64,000 nt of DNA from Acanthamoeba lenticulata. Taxonomy: Eukaryota > Discosea > Longamoebia > Acanthamoebidae. Below the pieces are notes generated by a model. The model was not told the origin of the DNA. It saw only the letters and a program-made list of their open reading frames with translations, and did not search any database. The stretch spans positions 1 to 64,000 of the forward strand of contig NAVB01000028.1 of the NCBI GenBank assembly GCA_002179805.1, written 5' to 3'. Position 1 is the stretch's first letter; every line of letters starts with the position of its first letter. This document shows, one piece after another, positions 22,137-33,400 of the stretch. Position numbers and translations under genes: made by a program.

Positions 22137-24704
22137 TTAAATCAAAAAGGCGGCGTGGATCGAGGCCTCGGCCTCCTTCTTCCGCTTGTTGGAGAGCACG
22201 AGTGGCACGAGCTCCTCCTGTCGGCACGCCTTCCGCAAAAACGGGTGCTGCAAACAACAACAAAAGGAGGTTATTTTCTCTACGCAGCTCTGGGGCACAA
22301 GCGCAGGGAGAGGCCATGGAGAACAACAACAACAAGAAGAAGAAGAAGAAGAAAGAGGAGGAGAAGGAAGAAGGAGGCACCTGGAGCATCTGGGCGGCCG
22401 TGGGGCGTTCGAGGGGGTCCATAATGGTACACTGTTCGATGAAGTCCTTGAGCTCGGGGGACATGCCTCGCGGGTTCTTGAATGGTGGCCTGCCCTCCTT
22501 GGCGATCATGTAGAGGGCCTTGAGCATGGGCTCCCCCATGTAGGGCGGCTCGCCCTCGACCATTTCCAGCGCCATGATGCCCAACGACCACACGTCCACG
22601 TTCGTCTGCGTTGTTGTGTTGTTGTTGTTGTTCAAGAAGATGAGCCACAAGAGCAAGAAGAAAACTACAAAGAAGAAGAAGATCGCAGTACCTTGTACTT
22701 CTTGCCGGTGACGACCTCGGGGGCCATCCAGTAGGTGGTGCCCACGACGGAGACTCGCTCGTCGGCAAACCCGCCGCCCAGCTGCGCGCCGTAGCCAAAG
22801 TCGGTGATCTTGACGGCGCCGTCGAGCCCGACGAGGATGTTGTCGGACTTGATGTCGCGGTGGATGATCGGGTGTGGTCGTGTGTGCAGGTAGTGCAGGC
22901 CCTCGAGCGTGGACTTGCAGATGGCGGCCATGTGGTCCTCGCGCACCTCGTGGCGGATGTTCTCGATGATCTCCGTCAGGGACCCGCCCTCGATGAGCTC
23001 CATCACCACCCACAGCGAGCCGCCCACGATGTAGCTGTCGTCCCCCGCCATCGAGCCGAGTGAGCTTCGTCTCCACACCGTCGTCCACAAGAAGAAAAAA
23101 AAAGAACGAAAAGAAAAGAAAAGAAAAGGAAAAAAGTACCTGTCGATGTACTGCACGATGGCGGGGTGGCGGCTCTCGCTCATGATCCGGATCTCGTTCA
23201 CAAGGATCTCCCGCTTGATCTGCTTGGCCATCACCATCTGCTTGATCGCCACCAGCTTGCCGGATCGCGAGTCCGTCGCGCTGTAGACGGCGCCCGACGC
23301 TCTGCACGTTCATCAACACACCACCACCGACATGAGCCCCTTGGTGGACTCGCGTTGCAACTGCACACGACACACGCGCACGACAAAGACACACGACATA
23401 GAGCTGAGAAGGAGGAGAGACCCTTGGCCAAGAAGCTGCATGCCCGAGTAGAGGGTGAGCGGGTCCTCGTGCGAGACGAGATCCTCGACCTCGAGGTCCG
23501 GCCCGAGGGTGGGGAGAGCGTCCATCGAGCGGCTGCCGACGTAGTCGGCGGGCCCGTCCTCCTCGCGCAGCGCGCCGACAGTCTGGGGGATCGGCGGCGC
23601 CTGGAAGCCGGGCTTGGGCAGCTGCTGCAGTTGTGGCTGCTGCTGCTGCTGCTGCGGGGCGGGCGACGCGCCTCTGCCCCGGCCGGTCGGGGGCGGCGGA
23701 CGCGGCGGTGCCGCGCCGCTGGGCGCCGAGGGCAACGGCGCCCGATAGGACAGGCGCTGCCCACTTCCGCTCCCGCCGGCGCTTGTGTTGAGCCCACGGC
23801 CGGCCGCGATGTATGTTGGCTGTCGAGCCGTGAGCGCGTGGGCGTGAGCTGGGGCCGTGATTTGGGGAAGAAAAGAGGGAAGGAAGGGAGCACCTTCTGG
23901 AGGCCGCTGGCCGGGAGGGGCGACGCCGTGTGAACGGCGCTGCCGTTGGGGGACGAGGAGCCCGGGATCCGCGGCGAGGCGGCGGGCGAGTACTGTGGCG
24001 AGACCGGCGCGGACGAAGCGCTGCCGATGATGGTCGAGCCCCCGGCGCCGGGTGGGGGAGGCAGGGGCTTGGCGGGGATCGGCGTGCGGTAGGGCGAGCG
24101 CGCCACCTTGGAGCCGCTCGTAGCCGAGCCCGAGAGCGTGCGCGCGTGGCCACGCACGGCTGGGGGCGGGCCGTAACGCGGCGTCCCCGTGGAGCTGTTC
24201 AGTGGAGGATTATCTGATCCAAGTAACCAGTACGTGGATGCGCGAGTCAATTGATCGACTGCCAGAAAGAGGAGGGGGAGGGGCGTACTGGAGGGAGGTG
24301 CGGGCTCGTCTTGACGACCGAGGAGGTTATCGTGAAATTGGATCACCGCCGCCAAGGTGGTGGTATCCTCTTGCATCTGCTCCGGCGTAATGCCCGATGC
24401 GGCGAGTCGCGTCACCCATTCTTTGGGCAAATTACCCTGCGTGGCAACAGCACCACGAAATTAGACATCTTGTTCATCGCGCCTCTGGATGGGTGGCAAA
24501 AGATCGAAAAAACAAGAACGAACGTGTATACAGGAAAGGGAAAAGACGAGAACGCGGTACCTCGAACTTGCCTGTCTCTTTGTTAAAGCCCACATGATAT
24601 TCTTGGCGGAAAGAGATGGGAGCCGAGATGGGTGTGTCGTTTCGTTCTGAGGTGAATCGAGCTGAAACAGCCCCCACCTTTTTCTTGAACCATCCTCCGT
24701 CCAT
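22137..24704 (-). CDS. p21-activated kinase (PAK/STE20) with CRIB domain
   Basis: This is a Rac/Cdc42-activated serine/threonine kinase. The N-terminus (MDGGWFKKKVGAV) is followed by a CRIB motif, ISAPISFRQEYHVGFN, ending TGKFE (about 24640-24570), which binds the GTPase. Next is the PAK-typical autoinhibitory stretch LPKEWVTRLAASGITPEQM. A Pro/Ser/Gln-rich linker spans about 24200-23500. The kinase domain has a glycine loop rebuilt across an intron (LLGQG plus ASGAVY), VAIKQM, HRDIKSDN, ITDFGYGAQ, TTYWMAPEV and WSLGIMALEMVEGEPPY. The final exon ends EEAEASIHAAFLI-like, with stop TAA 22137-22139. All key catalytic residues are visible, so the kinase should be active. It is likely to act in actin and cortex signalling, which fits the formin and RhoGAP elsewhere in this window. 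Seven or eight short introns interrupt it. Confidence 0.92.
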
Positions 24705-25196
24705 AGTGATTATCTGAGAAGAATCGCCTCTGGCCCAGACGCAGGTCGATACCGCTCGAGTGGTCAAGCCCACAGATGAAAGGAAGAAAGGAGGAACTCT
24801 AGGTTACACGACCAAAAGTTTGAAAGACGGTCCGCAAGAAGCGTGCCCTACGCGAAGCGAACAATCGTCTTGTGCCCGCCCCTTCTTCTTCTTCGTGGTG
24901 AAGCTCTCCCCTTCTCTTCCTCGGTGCTCAGACAACTGGCAAGACTAATTAATTGCCTAATAGAATGCAAAGCACATTTTGAACCACAAAAAATCTAGGG
25001 AATGTATGGGGAGGAAGAGGTCTCCCGCTCCGCATTCCTGAGTGCGGTCTGCTGCGGCTTTCGCCGGCACATGAACATGTGGGCCGTGTAAGGTCACGCG
25101 GCCCAGCGGTTCTGTCTTTGAATGGTGTCGTAGAGTCCTCGCTGTGCCGTGGACAAGTTATTGTCAGATGAAGTCTCGCCTAAGCCCAACCACTCA
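24705..25196. other. Intergenic region upstream of PAK
   Basis: About 490 bases between the PAK start and the DoxX-like stop, both minus strand. It is mixed-composition sequence that must hold the PAK promoter and the 3' end of the upstream gene. No coding frame or strong motif is seen. Confidence 0.45.
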
Positions 25197-25839
25197 TTAA
25201 AGACGCACCTCTTTTCGGTGCGGGCGAGTCCAGGGCGCTGAGGCAAAGTAGACCCACAGTATGAGCGGCAGCTGGCCAGAAAGCCATAGCGTAGTGACCA
25301 CAAACTGCCAGAGCTCTACTTCATTGTGTAGCGCCTACACAGAAGAGGAGAGGGGGACAGATCAGCGAACGCAGACCAGCAAGGCCTTGGGCGCATACGT
25401 CAAAGAACAGGTGTGCGTTGGCCGGAAAGGTGACAAGAAGCACGAGGGCGAGCAGCCACCCAGCTGGTCGTCTGAGGTGAGGGACAAGCAAGCCCAGGCC
25501 TGCGAGGCACTGGAAAAAGCCTACCAAGCCGATGAGAAGAATGCTGAAGGGCATGTAGGATGGCAAAGCTCTGTGCAACAGTTCAGGATAAAAAAGGTGC
25601 ACAATCGAGGTGCCCATGCTCACCAGCCCTATCACCCACGCCGAAGCCCCCCTTGGCAGCGACGGCGGTCGGGTGAGTCGTTTTGTGCTGGCTTGGAGGG
25701 GGGGGGGAGTCAGGTGAGCTGGGTGTGGGAGGCGGCACCGCAAGGTGAGCTTGGGGGTGCCCTGACAGCAGCGGAAGGATTGAAGAAGGGACTGCTTTTG
25801 CAGGAAAGCCTGTCGGCTGGTTCCAAGTTCAGGCTGCAT
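25197..25839 (-). CDS. DoxX-like integral membrane protein
   Basis: The gene codes for a small four-helix membrane protein. The first long exon contains WVIGLVSMGTSIVHLFYPEL, a helix rich in Gly and Leu (ILLIGLVGFFQCLAGLGLLV), and LLALVLLVTFPANAHLFFDV; the VTFPAN motif is characteristic of the DoxX/DoxX-like family. A second exon adds a fourth helix (QFVVTTLWLSGQLPLILWVY) and the typical basic end TRPHRKE before stop TAA 25197-25199. Bacterial members take part in thiosulfate oxidation and redox homeostasis; eukaryotic members are largely uncharacterised. The start is uncertain. ATG 25839 (MQPELG) needs one small intron before the first helix, and the internal ATG in SMGTSIVH is less likely. 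It lies only about 40 bases downstream of the RRM gene on the same strand. Confidence 0.68.
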
Positions 25840-25882
25840 GCCACTTGCACAATGCACTTGCACGAGGAAAAAAAATTCTTTC

Positions 25883-26360
25883 TTATTTTTTCGAAAACGG
25901 CTCAAGGAGAGGAAAGAAGCTCGCGTGCGCGACGCGACCGTCGGCGAGCGAGATGTCACCTTTGAGGCCACGTGCTCTAGCGGCCGCGTCCGGCGAGACA
26001 AAGGTGGCGATCACTTCCAGATGCTGTCGGATCGTCCCTTTTTCCGCCTGTCGCGAGGGCTTCCCGAGGGACATACGCTGTTGTCGGCCCACCCGTCAGC
26101 GCCAAAACAAAGCGGCAAGAGACAACACCGAAAAGGGAAGAACACACATGAACACTTGTGGCGCTGAGCGACCGCTGGAGCTCATCCAGGGGATAACCAA
26201 GAGGGACGTTGAACAGGACCAGCGTGTCCTGTGTCGCTCCCATCTGGTCAACATCGGTTTAGAACGGAAATAAGGGAGGGGGATTGGGTACAGTTGGCCC
26301 GCCCTTGCGCAGGGCATCAATGTGCGCCATGAAGTTCGGTTGAAGCGTCCGTCTCGCCAT
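25883..26360 (-). CDS. Small RRM-type RNA-binding protein
   Basis: There are three exons, about 115 residues. Exon 1 from ATG 26360 gives MARRTLQPNFMAHIDALRKG. Exon 2 holds the first RRM strand, TLVLFNVPLGYPLDELQRSL (RNP2-like). Exon 3 holds VIATFVSPDAAARA (RNP1-like), then KGDISLADGRVAHASF, which is the last helix-strand part of an RRM. The intron joining exons 2 and 3 (donor near 26150, acceptor near 26070) restores one continuous domain. Stop TAA 25883-25885. The partner RNA is unknown. Confidence 0.6.
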
Positions 26361-26446
26361 CGGTTGGCCTGGTCATCATTGTCATCATCATCATCGGTGT
26401 GAGGTGAGACTCACGGCGAACCGGGAGTTTAAATGCGCATAGCGTT

Positions 26447-27568
26447 TTAGACACCTTGCAACCGGGCCTTCAGGCCTTTTGCGTCGGTCTCATGCTTACA
26501 GCACAGGAGCGCCCATTCGCCATTCCACTTGTCGCCCCTGCATCTGTCGGGGGGGAGGTGGGTGAGCTCCCGAAAAGAAAAAAAAAGATTTAAAAAACAA
26601 TAACATAAAAAACAAAGAGGAGAAGCGCACGCGAAAAACTCGTTCCAGATGAGGTCTGGCACCAAGGCGCTCTTGCAGCTGCTCTTCAGATTGTCCCTGT
26701 CCTCTTTGCATCGGCCGTCCACTGTGTCGGGCGAGAGAGTATGTTGGCCACATCACGGCCGCCACACATACGGCCGTGCAGCGTACCGCCGCTGAGGAGG
26801 ACGTGGCAACACGGGTGGTCCTGGATGACCGTGACGGACTGGGAGAGGTTCAACAAACCGGGACCTGCCTCGATCATCGTGGGCGGGAGGTCGGTCACGC
26901 CAGACGAGCGCAGGCGCGGGTCGCGGGACAAGTTGATCACACCCGCGGTTGAAGACGGAGCGGGCGCGAGCCACATCGGTGGTGCACGACCTGCAGGCGG
27001 GAGGGTGGCTGGCGTGGTCGCTCGAGGTGGTGGCGCACCGGCGGCCAAGGGAAGCGCAGCTGCATAGAGGGGTGAGGGCCTCGCGCCAGTCGCAGGGGCC
27101 GCGGTGGGCATTAACCCTTCGATGCGCTGCCGTTTTATGGGCGGCGGGCCGGAGGAGGCAGTCCCCGGCCGCTGGTGGCCAGCAGCACTCGGAAGCGCTG
27201 CATGCGGTTGAGGAGCGTGAGGAGTGGTCGAGGGTAGCGGGCGCGACTGCGGTGGCCTTTGCAAGCGCACAGAAGGGGTTGGCGTTTTGATGTTAGTGTG
27301 AACGGCAGGTGGGGCGCGCTCGTGGCTTGCTGGCACTGGCTGCTCGGTGGGATAGTCTTCTTCATCCTCCTCTGCGCTCACATCCTCTTCCTCTTCCTCT
27401 TCTTCCTCCTCCTCCTCTTCTTCATTGTAGAGATGAAGGGATATTGTGTTGCGCAGTCGTTTCTGAAACTGCATTCTCCCCCCCCCCTCCCCAACGAGCC
27501 CACACAAACCATGAGCCAAGGACCCTCTGACGGACTCACTCTATGTAACGCACCTTGGTCGTCTTCAT
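26447..27568 (-). CDS. Unknown protein with acidic run, Pro/Ala-rich middle and Cys-containing C-terminus
   Basis: The start is placed at ATG 27568 (MKTTK), which splices across a short intron to FQKRLRNTISLHLYN, giving a sensible N-terminal helix. A run of 13 or more glutamates follows, then a long Pro/Ala/Ser-rich disordered part (27300-26950) with one NLS-like patch (IKRQRIEG). The C-terminus returns to folded-looking sequence in three exons: HPCCHVLLSG, then DGRCKEDRDNLKSSCKSA with PDLIWNEF, then CRGDKWNGEWALLCCKHETD. The conserved-looking Cys and Trp pattern suggests a small zinc or disulfide domain. I do not recognise the family. Stop TAA 26447-26449. A nuclear location is a guess from the basic patch. 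Confidence 0.55.
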
Positions 27569-28042
27569 GGTCCTTCGTCACGAGCAAATGCCAGTGTGCC
27601 TGGCGGAGTGCTGTGTGTGTGTGGCCTCCTCTTCCTGCGTGTGTGACTAGTGTGCGACAAATCCCGACAGCAGCCCAGAAAACACAAGTGCGTGCCTTGA
27701 AAAGAGGGAAAAAAAGAGATTCACGGTTCAAAACTTTGGGGTGTGTGTTTATGTGTGAAGCTATGTACAGGGCCAGCCCCCCCGGGTCAAGTGCGGGTGA
27801 TCGGGTGGTCGGACTAGACGGTGCAAGCTCGGCGCCGACCCGGGAAGCGAACAATAATACGCGAAGATAGAGAAAGGTAGAAGGAGGAGGTAGACGGAGG
27901 ATGAAGGAGAGGTCCTCGCGTGGTGGTGTTGCGGTTACGGGAACGAGGCTCAGACGCGGGCAGACGAGAGGGATAAAATGAGGAAGAGAAGAGAAGATGA
28001 GAGAGAAAGAGAATGGAAAGAAGGAAGAAAGGGAAAGAGAGC
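27569..28042. other. Intergenic region
   Basis: About 470 bases of purine-skewed sequence (AG-rich on the plus strand from about 27880 to 28040), holding the 3' end of the bZIP gene and the promoter of the next. No coding signal is seen. Confidence 0.45.
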
Positions 28043-29984
28043 TTAGGAGACGAGAAGAGAGTCGAGAGAGGCCATTCGCGCGTCGAGGACCTTGCAGGTG
28101 AGCTGCACCATGCTCCCGCCATTCGTCCTGCGGGCCGAAGCGACAAAGGACGAAGAGGGCTGGTGGAGGGCGGGCAGATAGGCTGCCGACGAGGCCGGCA
28201 GGATGAAGGTAATCTCGTCGGTCGCGGAGCTCGCCTCCGGGCCGGGCCACTGAAGGGCGTGGAAGGACGGGCACATGAGAACGGTTTTGTTGGCCGCCTC
28301 GCCCGTCGTCATCGTCGTAGCCTGGCGGTCGACGCCCAGAGGGAACATGGTCTCCTTCTTCCACGGGTTGGACAAGCCCTGGCTGGCGTCCTCGACCGTC
28401 GAGGATTGGACCACGTCCATCTTGTCGTCCAGAGAGCGGGCGCTCAGGGGAAGCTCGTCGTCGGCCTGGAGGATGTCGCGGCGGCGCCAGTCTCTGGCCC
28501 CGCGATGACTATTCGTACTGACACTATGGCTACTCGAGCCGACTGGTTTGTCATTGAGCGACTCAATGTACACCGGCTGCGACGAGGCGGCGCCAGACTC
28601 GATGACCGGACGCGCCGCATCGTAGAAGTGGGGCAGGCCGCGGTACGGACCGACCTCCATCGGGCCCAGGCCGGGGCCATAGTGCATGTAGCGCGCGTTG
28701 AAGAAGATGCCGATCGACAGGAGGATGACCTGCAAATAAGAAGAAAAAGAGGTCAGGGATTGATGTTCTGACAATGCGAGAATAATCGGCCACGGCACGT
28801 ACAAAGAGGTAGGTGGCCTTGACGGCCGTGGCTGTGGCGTCCTTGCCCAGGCTGGTCCAGCTGTGGAGGAGCTTGGACAGGGAGGGCGAGGCCGGCGGGT
28901 CGGCGGACATACGGCCGGCTTCCATGGCCGACGCGCTCAGCTCGGCCGAGGGGACGGGGCTGGCCTGGGGAGTCGACGAGTACGAGGACGACGGCGATGA
29001 CGACGATGACGAAGCGGCGATGTGCTGCTTGAGCTGCAGGTTCTCGGCGGTCAGGGACTCAACCTGGCGCTGAAGGCGCACGTTCTCGTTCTGCATCTCT
29101 TGAAGCTGCTGCTGCAGCTCCTCGACGTGCTCCCGGCGCCGTACGCGGGAGAGCTGGGCCGACTCGCGGTTCTTGATCAACCGACGCTGGCGCCGCAGGT
29201 CCTTCTCCTCTTCGGGCGTGAGCTTGCGCACCTTGCGCAGGTTCTCCGCATAGTCCTCCAACTCTGTTGCGTGTTAACCCCGTAAGTACAGAACAGGATC
29301 ATGTGGTGGTCGAAAAGTAGTAGTACCTTGTGAAGAGAGCTTGAGGAGTTCGTCACGAGGCAGAGTAACAGCAGTCTGAGGAGGGGGCTCGTCACTGCTC
29401 TTGCGCGTGCGCTTGCGCTTGCGCGTGTCCTTCTTGGACGGTTTGGTCTCTTCTTGGCTTTCCTCCTTGGGCGAGGGGGTGGCAAGGCTGGTTACAGTTT
29501 CGTCCGTTGGCGAAAGGATGGCAAGGGGTGGCATTATGTGGTGGTCTACGACAACAGACTCCTGCAACTGAGTGGGCGCAATAGTCGACGTAGGATCGAC
29601 GGCCGCTTCAATCCAGCTGCCGAACACGAAGTGGTCGCTGTCGAGGCTTGCCGGGGACGATTGGCCACTCGACGTGTAGGACGAGGGCGAAGAAACCGGC
29701 GAAGCACCAGAATCCGAAGGCGACGATGTGAAGGAGAAGGGAGGCGACGAAGCCGGAGAGGAGGAGGAGATGGGTGACGAAGAGAAAGAAGCTGGGTCCG
29801 AGAACGTTGGCACAAGAGGGGGTGAAGCAAGCTCGCCCAAGGTCATGTGAGGATCGAAGGTCGCGTCTTGATCGCCAGTGGTGAGGTAGAAGAGGATGTC
29901 GTCATGCGACGTCAACTCGGTCTCGAGGTCCATATTCAGCCCGAAAGTTGGCATATCGCCAATAACGAAGCTGCCTTCATCCAT
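28043..29984 (-). CDS. Membrane-tethered bZIP transcription factor, ATF6-like
   Basis: There are three exons. Exon 1 from ATG 29984 is an acidic, Ser/Pro-rich activation region, then a basic patch (KKDTRKRKRTRK). Exon 2 has the bZIP: basic region RRLIKNRESAQLSRVRRRE, then a leucine zipper (VEELQQQLQEMQNENVRL, with further heptads to LQLKQHI). It then runs into a single hydrophobic segment spliced across the intron at about 28800-28730 (ATYLF plus VILLSIGIFFNARYM). The C-terminal part would be lumenal; it contains HYGPG directly after the membrane and, near the end, SMVQLTCKVLDARMASL. The latter resembles the conserved lumenal motif of ATF6 (M-x-I-x-C-x-V-x-D-x-R). The stop is TTA-complement TAA at 28043-28045. 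ATF6-type factors sit in the ER and are released by Golgi proteases during unfolded-protein stress. No clear S1P site (RxxL) was assigned. Confidence 0.82.
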
Positions 29985-30321
29985 GGCGATTTGACTGATT
30001 CAAGATGTTGTCGCGATCTGGCGAAGATTGAAATGGTTGTCTACTGATTCGAGCCCTCACAACCAGGGCAGGCACAATGATCCTGCGCGTACAGTCGTTG
30101 CGTTGCAATTGGGAAGGCAAGCCTTTGCTGACGGCGCAACGCGGCTTTGGCGGCAGGGTGTGGACGTGGCGTCCCCAAGCATTCATGGAACGCGGGGTAA
30201 TGAGCAGTTCCTCTCCCCCGAATTTCGCACCTAGCCACTTGTCGGGCTGCTTTGGCAGCTTCTGTGAACCATCAAATTCTTCAATTCTTCCGGTCTCGTT
30301 TGGTCCAACGTACCGGTACAT
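29977..30321 (-). promoter_or_regulatory. 114-codon upstream reading frame ending on the bZIP start codon
   Basis: An ATG at 30321 opens a 114-codon frame (MYRYVGPNETGRIEEF... ending NQSNRHG) whose TGA (29979-29977) overlaps the bZIP ATG region (ATGGATGA). If this leader is present and unspliced in the mRNA, the bZIP would be translated only by reinitiation or leaky scanning. It could instead be a small separate gene or chance. Confidence 0.35.
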
Positions 30322-30400
30322 TCCGTAAATAAATAGAAAATAAATACTCGTCGAGCGTGTCCCAGGCGGTCCTCCTCGTCGAGCCGCGTGCGCCGCTCGG

Positions 30401-33400
30401 TCACTTGGCGCGGCAGAGAACCTTGCGGACGCGGCGCCAGAAACGGCGCAAGAAGCTCACTTTGCGGACCACCACGCGAGGTGTGGGCGGCACGGGCACC
30501 GCAGCCTCAGCAGCTCGAGCGTCGGCGTCCCTGCGGTCGGTGTCACTGGGAGATAGGTCGGCCATCTCATGGGCGGCTTCCTCATCTGATGTGGGCTGGT
30601 CGGGCTCGGCTTCTGGTTCCACCCAGCCTTCGGGCGGCCTGGGCGAGGTGGGATTGCCGTCCTTGACCACCACGCGGCGTGCGCCGACCATGAGGTAGTC
30701 CCTGTCGACCACCCACCTCGAGCCGCTCTTCTGGGTCGTTGGTGCAGGGGCCGGCCGCGCGGCACCGGTGAAGTGCGTCGATAGCTCGCGCCAGAGGCGA
30801 GTCAGCGCTGGTTTCGTCGTCTCGCCTTCGTTCTCTGCCACTCCCGACCCCGACTCCTTGGGGAGCGGCGGTCTGACTGGAGGCACGCGGGGCGACCTGG
30901 GCGTCGAGTCACCCGCGGCGGATGTGAGGCGCGACATCGAGTTGGTGATCGATGAGCCAGCTTGCGCGTCATAGACCACGACCTCCTCGTGATCGTCGTC
31001 GCCTGCAGACACTCATGCACGAGTCAGCGGCTGCTCAAGCGTATCGATCATGAGCCTTGATGGGGGAAGTGCGCGTACGGGCGGCACGCAGCGCGAGGAT
31101 GGCCGCCGCAATCAAATCACCGGCACCATGGTGGAGGAGCCCTGGGGGGCGTCATCCTCGTTGTCAGTGCGCCAGCCAGACTTGACAGGGACACACAAGA
31201 GGGACGAGGGAGTGCACGAACATCAGCGCGCTTGCTCAGGGCGGAGAGCTCTCCGCCAAAGATGAAGGCTGCGGTGAAGCTGAAGAAGTTGCCCGGCGAG
31301 AGAAGCTCCCCCGTGTCGATGGTCAACAGCGATCCGCCATCCGCTTCTAAGCGAGAGATAAAGCGGGCCACGACATTACTGTTCATGAGCAACAGACATA
31401 CATCTTGCAGGCAAGCAGGAGGTCGCACCGCGGGTGACGGTGGTCTGGTAGCCGGCGATGCTCGCGTTGACAAACGACACGTTGGCCGCCATGCGCAGCG
31501 CGATGACCACATTGTAGGCAATGGCGCTGCCCGAGTTGGTTGCCGTGACATTGACCTGCACCGTCCATCAGAATTTCACCGTTGAGCTCATGCCCCGCCC
31601 CAGTCAAGGCAAGCCCGGCCCAATGCAGTACCCGCGCGATGCCGCCGTTGGACTGGTAGAGGGTGTTGTTGTAGGCCACCAGCCCCTCGGGCGTGAGGAC
31701 GCTGCCCCAGAAGCTGATGTCGACCCACGGGCCGGCCGAGCGGGCGCTCAGCCGCGACGTCCACCTTGCCAGCTTCTGCAGAGCCGATGTGAGCGCGTGG
31801 GGCGCGCGAGGGAGGGAAACGAGGAGTGGACAGGACCTGTGCGCCAGAGTCGTCCTGGTAGCTCCACGTGATGTTGTAGGTGGCCACCGGGAAGCCGTAG
31901 GGCAGCTGCGGCGCGTCCGTGCGAACGAGGAGGTACGTGTCGGCCAGGTCGGGTCCCACGGACCGGGCCACAGGGAACGTGGTGCCCAGCGGGCTCAGGT
32001 CAAACGTGACCTGTTGTATGGAATAAAATAAGATTAAAAAAGACTAAGAATCAGACCAAAAATCAAAGGTGCACGTACAAAGCTGACGTTGCTCGCGGGG
32101 CGGACGGTGAAGGGGATGGCCAGGTTGCCGCTGAGGCCCGACCAAAAGGCCTGCAGGTTTCTGGTACGGTTGGCTTTGACCGACGCGATGGAGGAGAGCC
32201 GGTTGACGTCACTCAGGTTGCCCACGTACACTCCAAAGACCTGCCCGAGGGAGGTGCCGGCCATGTCAGTCGGACCTGACCCCCGCCCAACCTCAGTGGG
32301 CCGTACCTGGAAGTCCGAGGCGATGGCGTGGGTGAGGGTCATGTTGGCGGCGCGACCGCTGGTCCAGAACACCTGCCCGGCCCACGGCGAAGCACTGGAG
32401 TAGGGAACGCCCATCCGGATGGGCGGGATGGACAGCGTGTAGGTGGATGTTCTGCTCTCCCCAAATCATCATCAACACCGCCATGGGGACGAGGACCCCA
32501 ACTCGCCACGCCAAAGGGGAAGGGGAGCAGGTACGGTGGGGTCGTTGTAGCGTGGGAGGCGGTCAAAGTAGGTCGAGTTGAGCGTCACTTGCAGGGAGAT
32601 GAGCTTGCCGCGCAGACTGTCGGGGATGTCGCTCGCCACGGTGACCTGGTAGTAGTAGTAGCCCACGAACCCGTCCCGGATGGTCGCCACGTTGGTGCTC
32701 GCGAAGTCAAACTGCGGACAGCATATGCGTGCGCTGGTCAGCAATGCATGCGTCAAGTTGGGCTCAGACACAGAGGATGGCGCACCTGCAGTGGCGGCGT
32801 GTCGGCGGTGTGGTTGGAAGGCTGCACGGTCAAATAGGGCTTGTAGGCATCTGGGATCTGCGCGTGCGGCAGCAAAATGGGTCAAGCGATTGACCAAGGC
32901 AAGGGCAGATAAAAAGGACCGCATACGAGCACGTTCATGAAGTTGTAGGCCAGCGGGCTCTGGATGGTCTGCCGGATCTTGTAGAGGAGATCGTTGGCGC
33001 TCAGCGGCGCCGAGCGCTCGTAGACAAAGTCGATCGCGTCGGCCCGCAGGTTCCAGTCGAACCCGGCGTTGTTGAGGAACTGGATCTGCACGTAGGTGGT
33101 CTGGCCCGGGCTGACGAGGCAGCTGCTCCCGCGCGTGCCGCCTACATAGACGGACACCTGCGCGTCGCCGAACCCGAAGCTGTTGGTGTAGATAGGCGAC
33201 GTCCACGTGCGGTCGACCTCGTCGGCGTCGAGCAGGCGGATGGAGTGGATGAGGGTCGAGTTGAAGGTGGGCAACACCATCGGGAAGATGATGTTGCTCA
33301 CCGACAAGTCGGTCCGCACGCCCATGACCGTCGCCACAGGGTTGTCGACCACGGCGAACGCATTGGGCCCGAGCGCCGGGTTCCAGTACGTGAAGCGGCC

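Noticed and set aside
22108..24153. Long open frame (681 codons) on the minus strand, low-complexity
   Set aside because: It is an alternative frame over the PAK kinase exons and introns; the kinase motifs are in the other frame.
27378..28364. 328-codon minus-strand frame between the unknown gene and the bZIP gene
   Set aside because: It overlaps the bZIP coding exon in another frame and has the composition of low-complexity shadow sequence.
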